Source: DAIQNV01 sp036788215 (GTDB lineage Bacteria > Planctomycetota > Phycisphaerae > Phycisphaerales > UBA1924). Taken from it: a stretch of DNA of 64,000 nucleotides. Position 1 is the stretch's first letter. Every line of letters starts with the position of its first letter. Below the pieces are notes generated by a model, which saw only the letters and a program-made list of their open reading frames with translations, did not search any database and was not told the DNA's origin. The translations under genes and the position numbers were made by a program. Positions 9,320-19,134 of the stretch are shown one piece after another. The DNA lies in contig DAIQNV010000006.1 of assembly GCA_036788215.1 (NCBI GenBank), forward strand, positions 8,079 to 72,078. Reading direction: 5' to 3'.

Positions 9320-10675
9320 TTACGGGCAGCCGGCGCTGAAAGCGGCGAGGAACGCGGTGATATCCGCGAAGGTGAAGGAGCCGAAGGGCTCGGCCAGGTC
9401 GGCCGAGGGGTCGGATGCGTTGAACGCGCCGAGGAACGCGGTGATGTCGGCGAAGGTCAGGGAGCCGAAGGGCTCGGCGAGGTCCGCGGGGTTGCACCCG
9501 CCGCCCGCGGCGAGGTACGACACGACGCGGTTGCTCGGGAGCCCGCCGGCGTTGGAGAAGCTGCCGCCGATGTGCAGGGCGGGTCCCTCGCCGGCGTCGT
9601 ACGCGAAGGCGCCGAAGACATTGCCGTCGGCCCCGTCGCCCAGTTGCTCCCACGCGGTGCCGTTCCACTTCGCCATGCGGGCGATCGGCGTGCTGCCGGA
9701 AAGGCCGAAGTTGCCGAAGGCGTAGAGCGCGGGTCCGGAGCCGTCGTCGAAGACGGTGAGTTCCTGCACAGTCGAGCTGAAGCCCTCGCCGACGGCGTCC
9801 CAGGCGGCACCGTCCCACTTCGCCACGCGGAGCGCCGGCGTCCCGCCGGCCGATTGGAAGGTCCCCCCCGCGTAGAGCGCGGGCCCGGTCCCGTCGTCGA
9901 AGACCGTCATGGTGATCACCTGCGCGGTGCCAAGCTGCTGGGTAAGCCCTCCGCCGAGCGGGGCCCAGGCGGTGCCGTCCCAGACCGCGATGTTGTTCGC
10001 GGGCACGCCACCGATGTTGAGGAATCGCCCGCCTGCATAGAGCTTCTCCCCATCGCCCAGGTCCGCGACCTGCAGGTCGAGGATGATGAGGGGGACGGCG
10101 CCGCCGATCGTGCCCCCGACGGCGCTGTAGGTGGTGCCGTCCCACTTGGCGATGTGGTCAAGGGGCGCCTGCCCGTTCAGGTCGAGGTAGTTGCCCGCGA
10201 TGTAGAGCTGCTCACCGGTGACGCCGTCGTCCCACACGACGAGGTCCCACACCGAGTTCAGGAAGCTTGAGGACTGCGCGTCCATCGAGTTCCACTGCGT
10301 CCCGTCGAAGCGGGCGAGTTTCTGCGTGTCCGCCACGCCGCCGGCAGAGTTGAAGTACCCGCCCGCGATCAGGTCCCCCTGGAAGACCGCGAGGGTGTTC
10401 GAGAACTGGTCGATAAGCCCGCCGCCCACCGATTCCCACGAGGCGCCGTTCCACCTGGCCAGGTTCTGCGTGCCCGCAACGCCGGGCACGGTGAACGAAC
10501 CGGTGGCGTACAACGCCTCGCCCGTGCCGTCGTCCCACGCCGCGAAGCCCGCGACATACGACCCCGTGAACCCCGGCTGCCCGAGCGTGTTCGAGAACAC
10601 CTGGCCCTGCGCGAGCCCCGCCGCCATCGCGACCATCGACACGCCCGCGACCCTGGTCATGCTCTTCTTCATCAT
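9320..10675 (-). CDS. Secreted beta-propeller-like repeat protein with GC-type dockerin
   Basis: This is an exported protein of about 451 residues. A signal peptide (KKSMTRVAGVSMVAMAAGLAQG) precedes about seven repeats with a consensus of (V/L)A(R/K)W(N/D)G..W..(V/L)G.G, each followed by a hydrophobic strand and G(N/T)F. This spacing indicates a beta-propeller of the Kelch or 'WD-like' secreted type. The C-terminal module runs from CNPADLAEPFG to SAGCP. Two ATG codons (10675 and 10672) follow GGAGG, and either could serve. Function is probably binding rather than catalysis. Confidence 0.82.
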   Translation of the reverse strand: MMKKSMTRVAGVSMVAMAAGLAQGQVFSNTLGQPGFTGSYVAGFAAWDDGTGEALYATGSFTVPGVAGTQNLARWNGASWESVGGGLIDQFSNTLAVFQGDLIAGGYFNSAGGVADTQKLARFDGTQWNSMDAQSSSFLNSVWDLVVWDDGVTGEQLYIAGNYLDLNGQAPLDHIAKWDGTTYSAVGGTIGGAVPLIILDLQVADLGDGEKLYAGGRFLNIGGVPANNIAVWDGTAWAPLGGGLTQQLGTAQVITMTVFDDGTGPALYAGGTFQSAGGTPALRVAKWDGAAWDAVGEGFSSTVQELTVFDDGSGPALYAFGNFGLSGSTPIARMAKWNGTAWEQLGDGADGNVFGAFAYDAGEGPALHIGGSFSNAGGLPSNRVVSYLAAGGGCNPADLAEPFGSLTFADITAFLGAFNASDPSADLAEPFGSFTFADITAFLAAFSAGCP

Positions 10676-10952
10676 CAATCCTCCCGATCTCCGGTGGCTG
10701 GGCGGTCATTCCGCCAGCGCCCGCGCGAGGCCGAACGGACCTCAAGCGTTGTACCGAAGCCAACAAGCTACACGAAAGCGATGAGGACGGGCTCACCGCG
10801 CGCGGCGCACGGCGCTGCGGGCCGCGGGGTTCGCTGGATGCATGGTGCGGGCACATGGTTGTCCCGGTGGCGCGGCACGAGCGGAGCCCGACAGACCACC
10901 GGACGGAACTCGCCTGATCCCGCGCAGCGGCACCAGGCGAGGCAAAGGAAGC

Positions 10953-10976
10953 ACGTCCCCCGGGGCTGGGGGACGT
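10953..10976 (-). terminator. Hairpin overlapping a stop codon
   Basis: A perfect 9-bp inverted repeat (10953-10961 with 10968-10976, six-base loop) begins at the stop codon of the dockerin protein encoded at 10976-11770. On the minus strand it is followed by a C/T-rich but not T-only tract. It is a likely terminator. Confidence 0.55.
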
Positions 10977-11770
10977 CAGGGGCAGCCGGCGCTGAAGGCC
11001 GCGGCGTAGGCCGCGACGTCGGCGAAGGTGAAGGCGCCGATCGGCGCCGCGAGGTCCGCAGCGGGCTGCTGGGCACCGAACGCGCCGAGGAACGCGGCGA
11101 TATCGGCGAAGGTCAACTCGCCGAAGGGGGCGGTGAAGTCCGCGACGCAGACCGGGCCGTCGATCGTGGGGATGCTCACGCTCGCCGCCGGCGTCCGCTC
11201 GTACGCCACCCGCCGCAGCACGAAGCTCCGCGTCTCCGTCGCCTCGACCTCCATCCACCCGTAGTGGATCGCGCCGTCGATCGTCAGCTCCAGACCGATG
11301 AACCGCGTCCCGAGCTGGTGCGTCGCCAGGAAGGGGCTCGGGTCCGCGTCGTCGAAGAGACCGCTGTCGGTGGGGGCGAACGACCCGCACGGCGCCAGCA
11401 CCGATTGCGTCACCCGGGCGGTGTACAGCAGGGCCTCGTTGTTGAAGATCGACCCCGTGCCCACCGTGTCGCCCCGGGTCTCAAGGCCCGTGAACCGCAG
11501 ACCCGTCCCGCCCGCCCGCCACGAGTCCACCCGCGTCACCAGGATCCCGGGCCGACCCACGCACTGCACATTCTGGCTCGATGCGCTCGCGTCCTGCCGC
11601 AGTACCAGCACCGGAACGTCAGGATCGCCCGCGTCGAGCACGACGGAGGCGGTGGTGTCGGAGGGCCACGCCCGGTCGGGCGTCGTGATCACGAGCTGGG
11701 CGGTGGCGGTCCCGCAGGTGAACGCCATCGCGACGAGCACGGTCGCGAAGGAAGGGGTGGTGGTGGTCAT
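10976..11770 (-). CDS. Secreted protein of unknown function with GC-type dockerin
   Basis: This is a 264-residue exported protein with a signal peptide at residues 1-24 (FATVLVAMAFTCGTATA). The middle region is predicted all-beta. It includes the phrase GAIHYGWMEVE followed by RRVAYE, which resembles the strand pair found in many small surface proteins with C-terminal sorting tags. The C-terminal module runs from CVADFTAPFG to SAGCP. Here the first cysteine is one residue closer to the ADF motif than in most sisters. I do not recognise the main domain. Confidence 0.8.
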   Translation of the reverse strand: MTTTTPSFATVLVAMAFTCGTATAQLVITTPDRAWPSDTTASVVLDAGDPDVPVLVLRQDASASSQNVQCVGRPGILVTRVDSWRAGGTGLRFTGLETRGDTVGTGSIFNNEALLYTARVTQSVLAPCGSFAPTDSGLFDDADPSPFLATHQLGTRFIGLELTIDGAIHYGWMEVEATETRSFVLRRVAYERTPAASVSIPTIDGPVCVADFTAPFGELTFADIAAFLGAFGAQQPAADLAAPIGAFTFADVAAYAAAFSAGCP

Positions 11771-11921
11771 GGGCGTCTCCGGTCTGGGTCGTCGGGTTCA
11801 GCACGCCGAACCGCTGCCGGCGTCGCAGGACCAAACCGGATTCTGCCCGAAAACACTCCCGGCGTGGGGGTGACTCGGGGTGCACCCCCGATCCGGAGCC
11901 CGCAGCCGCATCGCTCGCCCC

Positions 11922-13307
11922 TCAGGGACACCCCGACGCGAACGCTCCGAGGAACGCGGAGATGTCCGCGAAGGTGAACGCGCCGAAGGGCGCAGCGAGG
12001 TCCGCGACCGGATCCGCCATGCTGAACGCCCCGAGGAACAGGGAGATGTCGGCGAAGGTCAACCCGCCGAAAGGCGGCGCGAGGTCGGCCGAGTTGCACG
12101 GGGTATCCGCCGGGTCGAGCCTGAAGATGTAGGCGGAGCCCGCGAACGAGCCCAGCGTGTCGTCGCCGGGAGCGCCCGCGATGACAACGCCCTCGGCGTA
12201 GCCCAGCCCGCGACCGAGGAAGTCGTTGGCCAGCCCATCGCTCGCGACGAGCGTCTCGAGCAGATCCCCCGTCGCGAGGTCGAACACGAACGCCGCACCG
12301 GTGTTGCTGATTCCGCCGATGTCGCGCTGCCCAGCCCCCACGACGAGCACGCCGTCCGACAGCGCGATCTGCTGCCCGAAGTTGTCCGACGCGACGCCGT
12401 CCACGAGGAAGATCTCGTCGAGCTGAGCCCCGGTGCCTAAGTCGAACAGGTACACCGTCCCCGTATTCATCACGGCGCCATCGCCGTTCCGAGCGCTCAC
12501 CGCGATGATCGACCCGTCGACAGCGATATCGGTGCCGAAAGCATCGGAGATGTCGCTGTCAGCCGCCGTCAGCTTGAAGCGTTCGACGCCGGTCGCGATA
12601 TCGAAGACATAGGCGCTCCCGCGTCCCCCGTCGTCCCGAAGGGAGCCGACCACCACGCTCCCACCCCCGAGCGCGATCGAATCACCCAAAGTATCCAGCT
12701 CGGCCCCGTCGCTCGCCAGAAGCTTGTGGAGCTGCACGCCCGTCGCGACATCGAACAGATACGCCGATCCCGTCGAGAGCGCGGGGCCGTCCTCGTCGAA
12801 CGGCGCACCCGCCGCCAGCACCCCGCCCGAGAGCGCGACCGAGGTGCCCAGCTCGTCGCCCACCATCGCGTCCGCCGCGGTCACACGCATCAGTTGAACG
12901 CCCGTCGCCGCGTCGAACAGGTACACCGCGCCCGCGGCGGTTCCCAGCGTCGCATCCCCCGGCGATCCCACCGCGATCACCCCCGAATCGATCGCCACCC
13001 CGCGCCCGAAGAACGCGAACGGATTCCCCGCATCGCTCGGGAGCAACTTGAACAGCTCGGCGCCCGTGTTCAGGTCGAAGACATACGCCGCGCCGGCGAA
13101 TGTCCCGTTCTCCGAGTCACGCGGCGCCCCGATCACCGCGAGCGAGTCGTCGATCGCGATCTCGGCTCCGAACTGCGCGTTCGTCGCGCCGTCGCCCGCG
13201 AGCAGCTTCTGGTCCTCCACGAGCGGCTGCCCAAACGCCGCCCCCGCGCAGAGCCCCGCCACGACGAACGCGGCCGGCCAGTTCATATCCACGGCACAAG
13301 TCGGCAT
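11922..13307 (-). CDS. Secreted FG-GAP beta-propeller protein with GC-type dockerin
   Basis: This is a 461-residue exported protein. After a signal region (residues 8-27) it has about seven repeats of the pattern FG..(I/V)A(I/V)D....(I/V)(I/V)GA..D, each followed by G.(A/V)Y(V/L)FD..TG. This is the FG-GAP propeller as in integrin alpha chains and many bacterial surface proteins. The C-terminal module runs from CNSADLAPPFG to ASGCP. The ATG at 13307 has GAGGAG upstream and is preferred over a longer frame. It probably mediates binding at the cell surface. Confidence 0.87.
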   Translation of the reverse strand: MPTCAVDMNWPAAFVVAGLCAGAAFGQPLVEDQKLLAGDGATNAQFGAEIAIDDSLAVIGAPRDSENGTFAGAAYVFDLNTGAELFKLLPSDAGNPFAFFGRGVAIDSGVIAVGSPGDATLGTAAGAVYLFDAATGVQLMRVTAADAMVGDELGTSVALSGGVLAAGAPFDEDGPALSTGSAYLFDVATGVQLHKLLASDGAELDTLGDSIALGGGSVVVGSLRDDGGRGSAYVFDIATGVERFKLTAADSDISDAFGTDIAVDGSIIAVSARNGDGAVMNTGTVYLFDLGTGAQLDEIFLVDGVASDNFGQQIALSDGVLVVGAGQRDIGGISNTGAAFVFDLATGDLLETLVASDGLANDFLGRGLGYAEGVVIAGAPGDDTLGSFAGSAYIFRLDPADTPCNSADLAPPFGGLTFADISLFLGAFSMADPVADLAAPFGAFTFADISAFLGAFASGCP

Positions 13308-13500
13308 CGCCCGCTCCTCGATCTGATGGGGACAGCGCATCGCGCCCATGCGCGCGGCGCACAGTCACCAATCCAGCGAACATACCACACCACCTCCACG
13401 CGCCAAAGGCTCGAATCTCGAGTTGATTCGCAAAGCGTTGCGAACACAGGCCGACAAGCGATCGTGCACGCCCCGGCCGACCGGTAGCCCCGCGCAGCAA

Positions 13501-13525
13501 AGCGGCCCCGTCTGAGGGGGCCGCT
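13501..13525 (-). terminator. Hairpin after atpA
   Basis: A perfect 9-bp inverted repeat (13501-13509 with 13517-13525, seven-base loop) begins 29 bases past the atpA stop. On the minus strand it is followed by a short TTTGCT. It is a probable terminator with a weak T-tract. Confidence 0.6.
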
Positions 13526-13553
13526 GGTCAGCATTCGGTCTGAGCGGGCGAGC

Positions 13554-15128
<1,575 letters not shown>

Positions 15129-15143
15129 GGGTCGGCTCCTCAA

Positions 15144-15442
15144 ACACGCCCTTCGGGCTCATCGCCCGGGGCTCCCTCGGTCTGCCATGCATCACCCCGC
15201 AACGCCGAACACGCACCGGCCACCAACGCCGGTTCGCGACCCACCGCGCGGGGCCTCTACGGTAGCGGCCTCACCCCCCCCAGTCATGCCGAAGCGCCCC
15301 GCAACCGCGCCCCCGAGCCCGCCCTCACCCCCCCCACCCCCTCCCGGACGCCTGATCTTCGCGAAGCGAAGATCAGGGTCGACGCTCGGATGCCACACGC
15401 TGCTCGCCAGTGCGCACCTCCTCCGACCCCTCGCTCCACCCG
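15144..15442. other. Intergenic region between atpA and cdaR
   Basis: About 300 bases hold no convincing gene. The region has a C-rich run near 15320-15345 and the palindrome described at 15352-15376. The atpA promoter should lie here, but no clear -35/-10 pair stands out. Confidence 0.6.
15352..15376. repeat. Dispersed palindrome A, copy 1
   Basis: An 11-bp perfect inverted repeat (15352-15362 with 15366-15376) around the loop GAA. The same palindrome, with a single loop change and shared flanks CGGACGC on the left and GGGT on the right, recurs at 62912-62936. It behaves like a REP-type intergenic element. Confidence 0.8.
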
Positions 15443-16516
15443 TTACCCCCCGCCCTCCCGCGGGATCACCGTCAGGCGGACGGACAGGTCGTCCGCCTCC
15501 GCCCGCAGCCCCCCGGGCAGCGTCCCGTTCAGCCCCGTCAGGGTCGCTTCCTTCACACCCACCCCGCGTTCCAGCTCTTCAAAGCTGATCCGCACCACCG
15601 CGACCAGCCTCAGGTCCCCGCTCGACACCCGCGCCACCTGCTCGACCGGCCCCGTCACCCGCACATCGCGGATATCCCGGTCCTCGGGGGCCACCTCGAT
15701 CGACCAGCGGTCCAGCTCCGAGGGCGCCAGCAGCACCTGCACCGGAACGCTCGCCACAACCACAGTTTCCAGCCGGCTCCGCGCCCGCACGCTCACCGAG
15801 ACACGCTCGGGGTTCACCCGGACCGCCCAAGCGCCGTCCAGACCGGGCAGGCGCAGCGACGCCGCGACCCGGTCGACCGTCTGCCCGGGCAGGAGCCCCT
15901 CGAGGGCCGCGGGGGGCACGATCGCTTCCGCCTCCAGCCCCGCCTCAGGCAGGAGCGTCGTCGGACCACGGACCGTGACGACCGCGGGGTCGACCGCGAT
16001 GACCTCCGTATCGCTCCCCTCGGGCAGCACCGCCCGGACCGGCGCCGTCCGATCCTCCACCGCCCGCACCTCGAGCGTCACCCGGGGAGGGCCGACCTCC
16101 CGGATGGACACCCCGCTCCCCGCGAGCGCCCCGTCGAGTCGCAGCGCCTCCCGCAGGTCGACCGCCCGCACGCCGGGCTCCGCGGACACCTCGTCCCCGA
16201 CGGTCAGCGTCACGCCCGACCGAAGCGAGCGGCGCACGCTCTCGATCGGACCCGCCGCTCCTTCCAGCGTCACCTCGACCAGACCCGTCCACCGGGGCGA
16301 ACCGGAGTCCTGATCGGGCGAGACCCGGACCGCCCGCTGGTCCCCCCCCGCGGCGAACCTGACCTCCACCGTCACCGACCGCTGCTGCACCGTCTGGCTC
16401 TCCGCCAGGACCCAGGTCAGCACGGTCACCAGCGTCACCACCCCGAGCGTGCGGAGGGTGACGCCCGGCCCGAGCCAGGCGAACCGCCGGTCTTTCGTCT
16501 CGACCCGACCGCTCAC
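15443..16516 (-). CDS. cdaR: YbbR-domain regulator of CdaA (CdaR)
   Basis: This is a 357-residue membrane-anchored protein with one N-terminal helix (about LGVVTLVTVLTWVLAES). Several beta-rich YbbR-like repeats follow, containing recurring (V/T)V.V.GP and (V/L)..L.G phrases. In other bacteria CdaR binds CdaA and tunes c-di-AMP synthesis. Its GTG start overlaps the cdaA stop in a GTGA arrangement, which indicates translational coupling. Sequence identity to known CdaR is low, as is normal for this family. The gene order gives most of the support. Confidence 0.82.
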   Translation of the reverse strand: MSGRVETKDRRFAWLGPGVTLRTLGVVTLVTVLTWVLAESQTVQQRSVTVEVRFAAGGDQRAVRVSPDQDSGSPRWTGLVEVTLEGAAGPIESVRRSLRSGVTLTVGDEVSAEPGVRAVDLREALRLDGALAGSGVSIREVGPPRVTLEVRAVEDRTAPVRAVLPEGSDTEVIAVDPAVVTVRGPTTLLPEAGLEAEAIVPPAALEGLLPGQTVDRVAASLRLPGLDGAWAVRVNPERVSVSVRARSRLETVVVASVPVQVLLAPSELDRWSIEVAPEDRDIRDVRVTGPVEQVARVSSGDLRLVAVVRISFEELERGVGVKEATLTGLNGTLPGGLRAEADDLSVRLTVIPREGGG

Positions 16517-17400
16517 GATGCGTCCCCCCGGGTTCCCTCGTCGCTCAGCCCCTCGCCCCGGTCGATCTCGTCGCGGCCATCCGAGCCCGACTTCGCGGAT
16601 TCGGGCGCCCCGAGCCGGCGGCGCAGCTCGGCGCCGAGCTGGTCCGCGGTGTACGAGCGGCTCAGCCGCCCCCCCTGGGCCACGCGGATCGCCCCCGTCT
16701 CCTCGCTCACCACCACCACGAGCGCGTCCGATTCCTTGGTCAGCCCCACCGCCGCCCGGTGCCGGCTGCCAAGGCTGGGGTCCGGCATGTCCTCGGGGTC
16801 GGCCAGGGGGAGCTGCACGCCCGCCGCCATGATCCGCTGCCCCCGCACCACCACCGCCAGGTCGTGCAGCGCCGACCCCGGGAAGAAGATCGTCTGCAGC
16901 AAGCGGGCGGACAGGTCCGCGTCCATCGCGGTCCCGCCCTCGAGCAGGCCCTTCAGGCCCCCGCTCCGCTCCACCACGATGATCGCCCCGAAGCGGGCCT
17001 TGCTGAGGTAGCCGCACGCGGTCACGATCTCGTCCACCCGGGCCGCGACCTCGCTCGGGCTGGGCCGGAACAGGCGGGCCTCGCCCAGGCGGATCAGCCC
17101 GCGCCGCAGCTCGGGTTGGAAGATCACCACCAGCCCGATCGCCACCAGCGCCAGGAACCGGTCGTACAGGTACGACACCCGCTCGAACGACCGCTCACCC
17201 CCGAGGAACCGCACCGCGACCGTGCCCACCGCCAGCACCAGCAGCAGCCCCTTCACCGCCCCCGCCGCCCGCGTCCCCTGGATGAACCGCACGAGCGCGA
17301 AGACCACCAGCCAGATGATCCCCAGCTCCAGCAGCACCTCGTGCAACGGGTAGGTCGCCAAGCGACCAACGAGCCCCTGGATGCGCTCGAGCGTGCCCAA
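16513..17400 (-). CDS. cdaA: Diadenylate cyclase CdaA
   Basis: This 295-residue membrane enzyme makes c-di-AMP from two ATP. Three N-terminal membrane helices (about residues 20-110, for example LGIIWLVVFALVRFI) precede a DisA_N cyclase domain. FGAIIVVERSGGL, TAMDADLSARLLQTIF and the motif RHRAA (Arg213-His214-Arg215) are present. The usual DGA motif is changed to Asp180-Leu181-Ala182. The C-terminus is a charged tail. The start is a TTG at 17400 preceded by a GAGGAAGG tract at nine bases. It is the first gene of a coupled pair with cdaR. Confidence 0.9.
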   Translation of the reverse strand: MGTLERIQGLVGRLATYPLHEVLLELGIIWLVVFALVRFIQGTRAAGAVKGLLLVLAVGTVAVRFLGGERSFERVSYLYDRFLALVAIGLVVIFQPELRRGLIRLGEARLFRPSPSEVAARVDEIVTACGYLSKARFGAIIVVERSGGLKGLLEGGTAMDADLSARLLQTIFFPGSALHDLAVVVRGQRIMAAGVQLPLADPEDMPDPSLGSRHRAAVGLTKESDALVVVVSEETGAIRVAQGGRLSRSYTADQLGAELRRRLGAPESAKSGSDGRDEIDRGEGLSDEGTRGDAS

Positions 17401-17578
17401 TCCGATCGGCCTTCCTCACCGCCAACCACGCGCGCGACACCACACACAGCATCGCCTTCCCCACCTGATCGGCTCAGCCAAGCCTACCACACCACCCAAC
17501 CGCCCCCGAGTCCCCGTTCGCCCCTACAACTCCGCAGCACCTTCCCCCAGATGGCCGATGGCCAGTCCCCGATCCCCA

Positions 17579-17854
17579 ATGCCATACACCATCACCCGCT
17601 TCGAGCCCACGCCCAACCCCAACGCGATCAAGTGCATGGTCGAGCCCAGCCCGGGCCCGGTCCCGCGCTCCTACTTCAACGCCGGGCAGGTGGACCCCGC
17701 CGACGACCCCCTCGCCAGCGCCCTCTTCCGGATCGAGGGCGTCACCACGCTCCTCATCCACACCCGCTTCATCACGGTCAACAAGACACCCCAGGCCCCC
17801 TGGCCCCGCATCAAGAAGGCGATCGAGACCACCCTCGCCGAAGCGAAAGACTGA
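17579..17854 (+). CDS. Nfu N-terminal-domain protein (NifU N-like)
   Basis: This is a 91-residue protein matching the small N-terminal domain of Nfu scaffolds. It begins YTITRFEPTPNPNAIKC, the family's hallmark TPNPNA(L/I)K phrase. It continues with ASALFRIEGVTTLLI, a loop with the TVNKT phrase, and a W..IK..IE.TL helix. The C-terminal iron-sulfur CxxC domain of full Nfu proteins is missing. Stand-alone versions are known but their role is unclear. The ATG at 17579 is chosen because the family begins here. No strong ribosome binding site is visible. Confidence 0.85.
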   Translation: MPYTITRFEPTPNPNAIKCMVEPSPGPVPRSYFNAGQVDPADDPLASALFRIEGVTTLLIHTRFITVNKTPQAPWPRIKKAIETTLAEAKD

Positions 17855-17867
17855 ACGCCCGGGGTGC

Positions 17868-17890
17868 CACTGGCCGCTCGCCGGCCAGTG
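17868..17890. terminator. Hairpin between convergent genes
   Basis: A perfect 8-bp inverted repeat (17868-17875 with 17883-17890) lies in the short gap between the convergent Nfu-N and lipoprotein genes. It is preceded by GGGTGCCAC, which also opens the hairpin at 63940. It is probably a shared 3'-end element without a T-tract. Confidence 0.5.
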
Positions 17891-17960
17891 CGTTCCGACC
17901 CGGTGCCCCGGACCGCCCGAAGGGCGCTCCGGGCGAATCGGCCAACGAGCCGCCCCGCCC

Positions 17961-19070
17961 CTACCGCCCCACCGCGCGCTCGAGCCGCTTCCACCCCGCC
18001 GGGTCGTCGAAGATGTACACCGGCACCGCGACATTCCCGAACTTCTCCGTCGCCTCGACCGTCCGCCGGATCCGCTGGTCCAGCGTCAGGTCCTGCCAGT
18101 CCTGCCAGTCCTGAGGCGTCAGCCACGCCAGCACCAGCCCATTGAACGACCGCAAATCCATCGGGTCGCGCGTCCTCGTCCGCTCCGCGAGGTGCGGGCG
18201 GAAGGCCACCCCGTGGTCCCGCCAGTACGACGCGGAGGGCCAGGTCTGCTGGGGCACCGCCTCGGTCAGCACGCCGATCCCCGCCTCCGTCAAGAGCTCG
18301 ACCACCCGCGCCGTCTGCTTCGCGACCCGGTCCGACCAGGGCCCGGGCTTGCTCGACCCCGACCGATCGAACCACGCGCTGTGGTCCAGGGCGACGAACA
18401 CCGGGTTGCGGTTCCCGAGTTGGTCCCGCTTCTTCTTCACCTCGACAAAGGGCTTCACCCCGAGCTGCATCTCGAGGTCCGTCAGTTCCCGGTCGTCCGC
18501 GGTGCCCACATGAAAGATCACCGGCGCCGGGTAACGCCCCCAGGGCTCGACCCACTTCGGGTCGCTCACAATCCACGCCCACGAGGGGTCCGTCTGCACA
18601 TCGATCGCGTCCTCGAACCGGAACGCGCTGACGCGTTCGCCCTCCGGGTTCACCCAAGAGCTTGTGCCAAAGGGCGCCCGCAGGATCACCGGCGGGTTCC
18701 CCCGCGGCGCCAGGCTCTCCGCGATCCACGCCCCCCAGCCCCCGGTTCGCAGCATGCTGTACCACTTATCGAGCCGGATCCCCCGGTGCTCCTCGATGTT
18801 GGCTGAACTCGTCCCCGGGTTGTACCACGCCCAGACGCGCTGCACGCCCCCGACCGGGCCCGCGCCCGGGCTCCCCCCCGAGTCCCCCCGGGGGGTAGGT
18901 GAGGGTGGGGGCGTCGGGCGACCGGGCCCGCTGCCCGGGCCGGTCTCCGCACCGGGACCGGCGATCCCCCCCGTCCGCGTCCCCCCGCTCGAGAGGACGA
19001 GCCCCCCGGGCATCTCGCACCCGAGCCCGATGATCGCTGCTGCTGCCAGAACCCACGCACGCATCCGCAT
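17961..19070 (-). CDS. Lipoprotein of unknown function with Gly/Pro linker
   Basis: This is a 369-residue predicted lipoprotein. The signal peptide AWVLAAAAIIGLGC ends in a lipobox with the acylated cysteine. A low-complexity Gly/Pro/Thr linker of about 55 residues follows, then a globular domain rich in tryptophan (VWAWYNPG, KWYSML, GGWGAW, DWQDWQDL). Alternating hydrophobic strands and helices with phrases such as PVFVALDHSAWF and GIGVLTEAVPQQTW suggest a TIM-barrel-like hydrolase, but no family is recognised. The ATG at 19070 follows a clear GGGAGGTGA. It is divergent from mutY. Confidence 0.75.
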   Translation of the reverse strand: MRMRAWVLAAAAIIGLGCEMPGGLVLSSGGTRTGGIAGPGAETGPGSGPGRPTPPPSPTPRGDSGGSPGAGPVGGVQRVWAWYNPGTSSANIEEHRGIRLDKWYSMLRTGGWGAWIAESLAPRGNPPVILRAPFGTSSWVNPEGERVSAFRFEDAIDVQTDPSWAWIVSDPKWVEPWGRYPAPVIFHVGTADDRELTDLEMQLGVKPFVEVKKKRDQLGNRNPVFVALDHSAWFDRSGSSKPGPWSDRVAKQTARVVELLTEAGIGVLTEAVPQQTWPSASYWRDHGVAFRPHLAERTRTRDPMDLRSFNGLVLAWLTPQDWQDWQDLTLDQRIRRTVEATEKFGNVAVPVYIFDDPAGWKRLERAVGR

Positions 19071-19134
19071 CGAATCACCTCCCGCAGCGATGCTACCGCT
19101 CCCGCACGCTCTTGCTTCGCCCATGCGTGTATAG

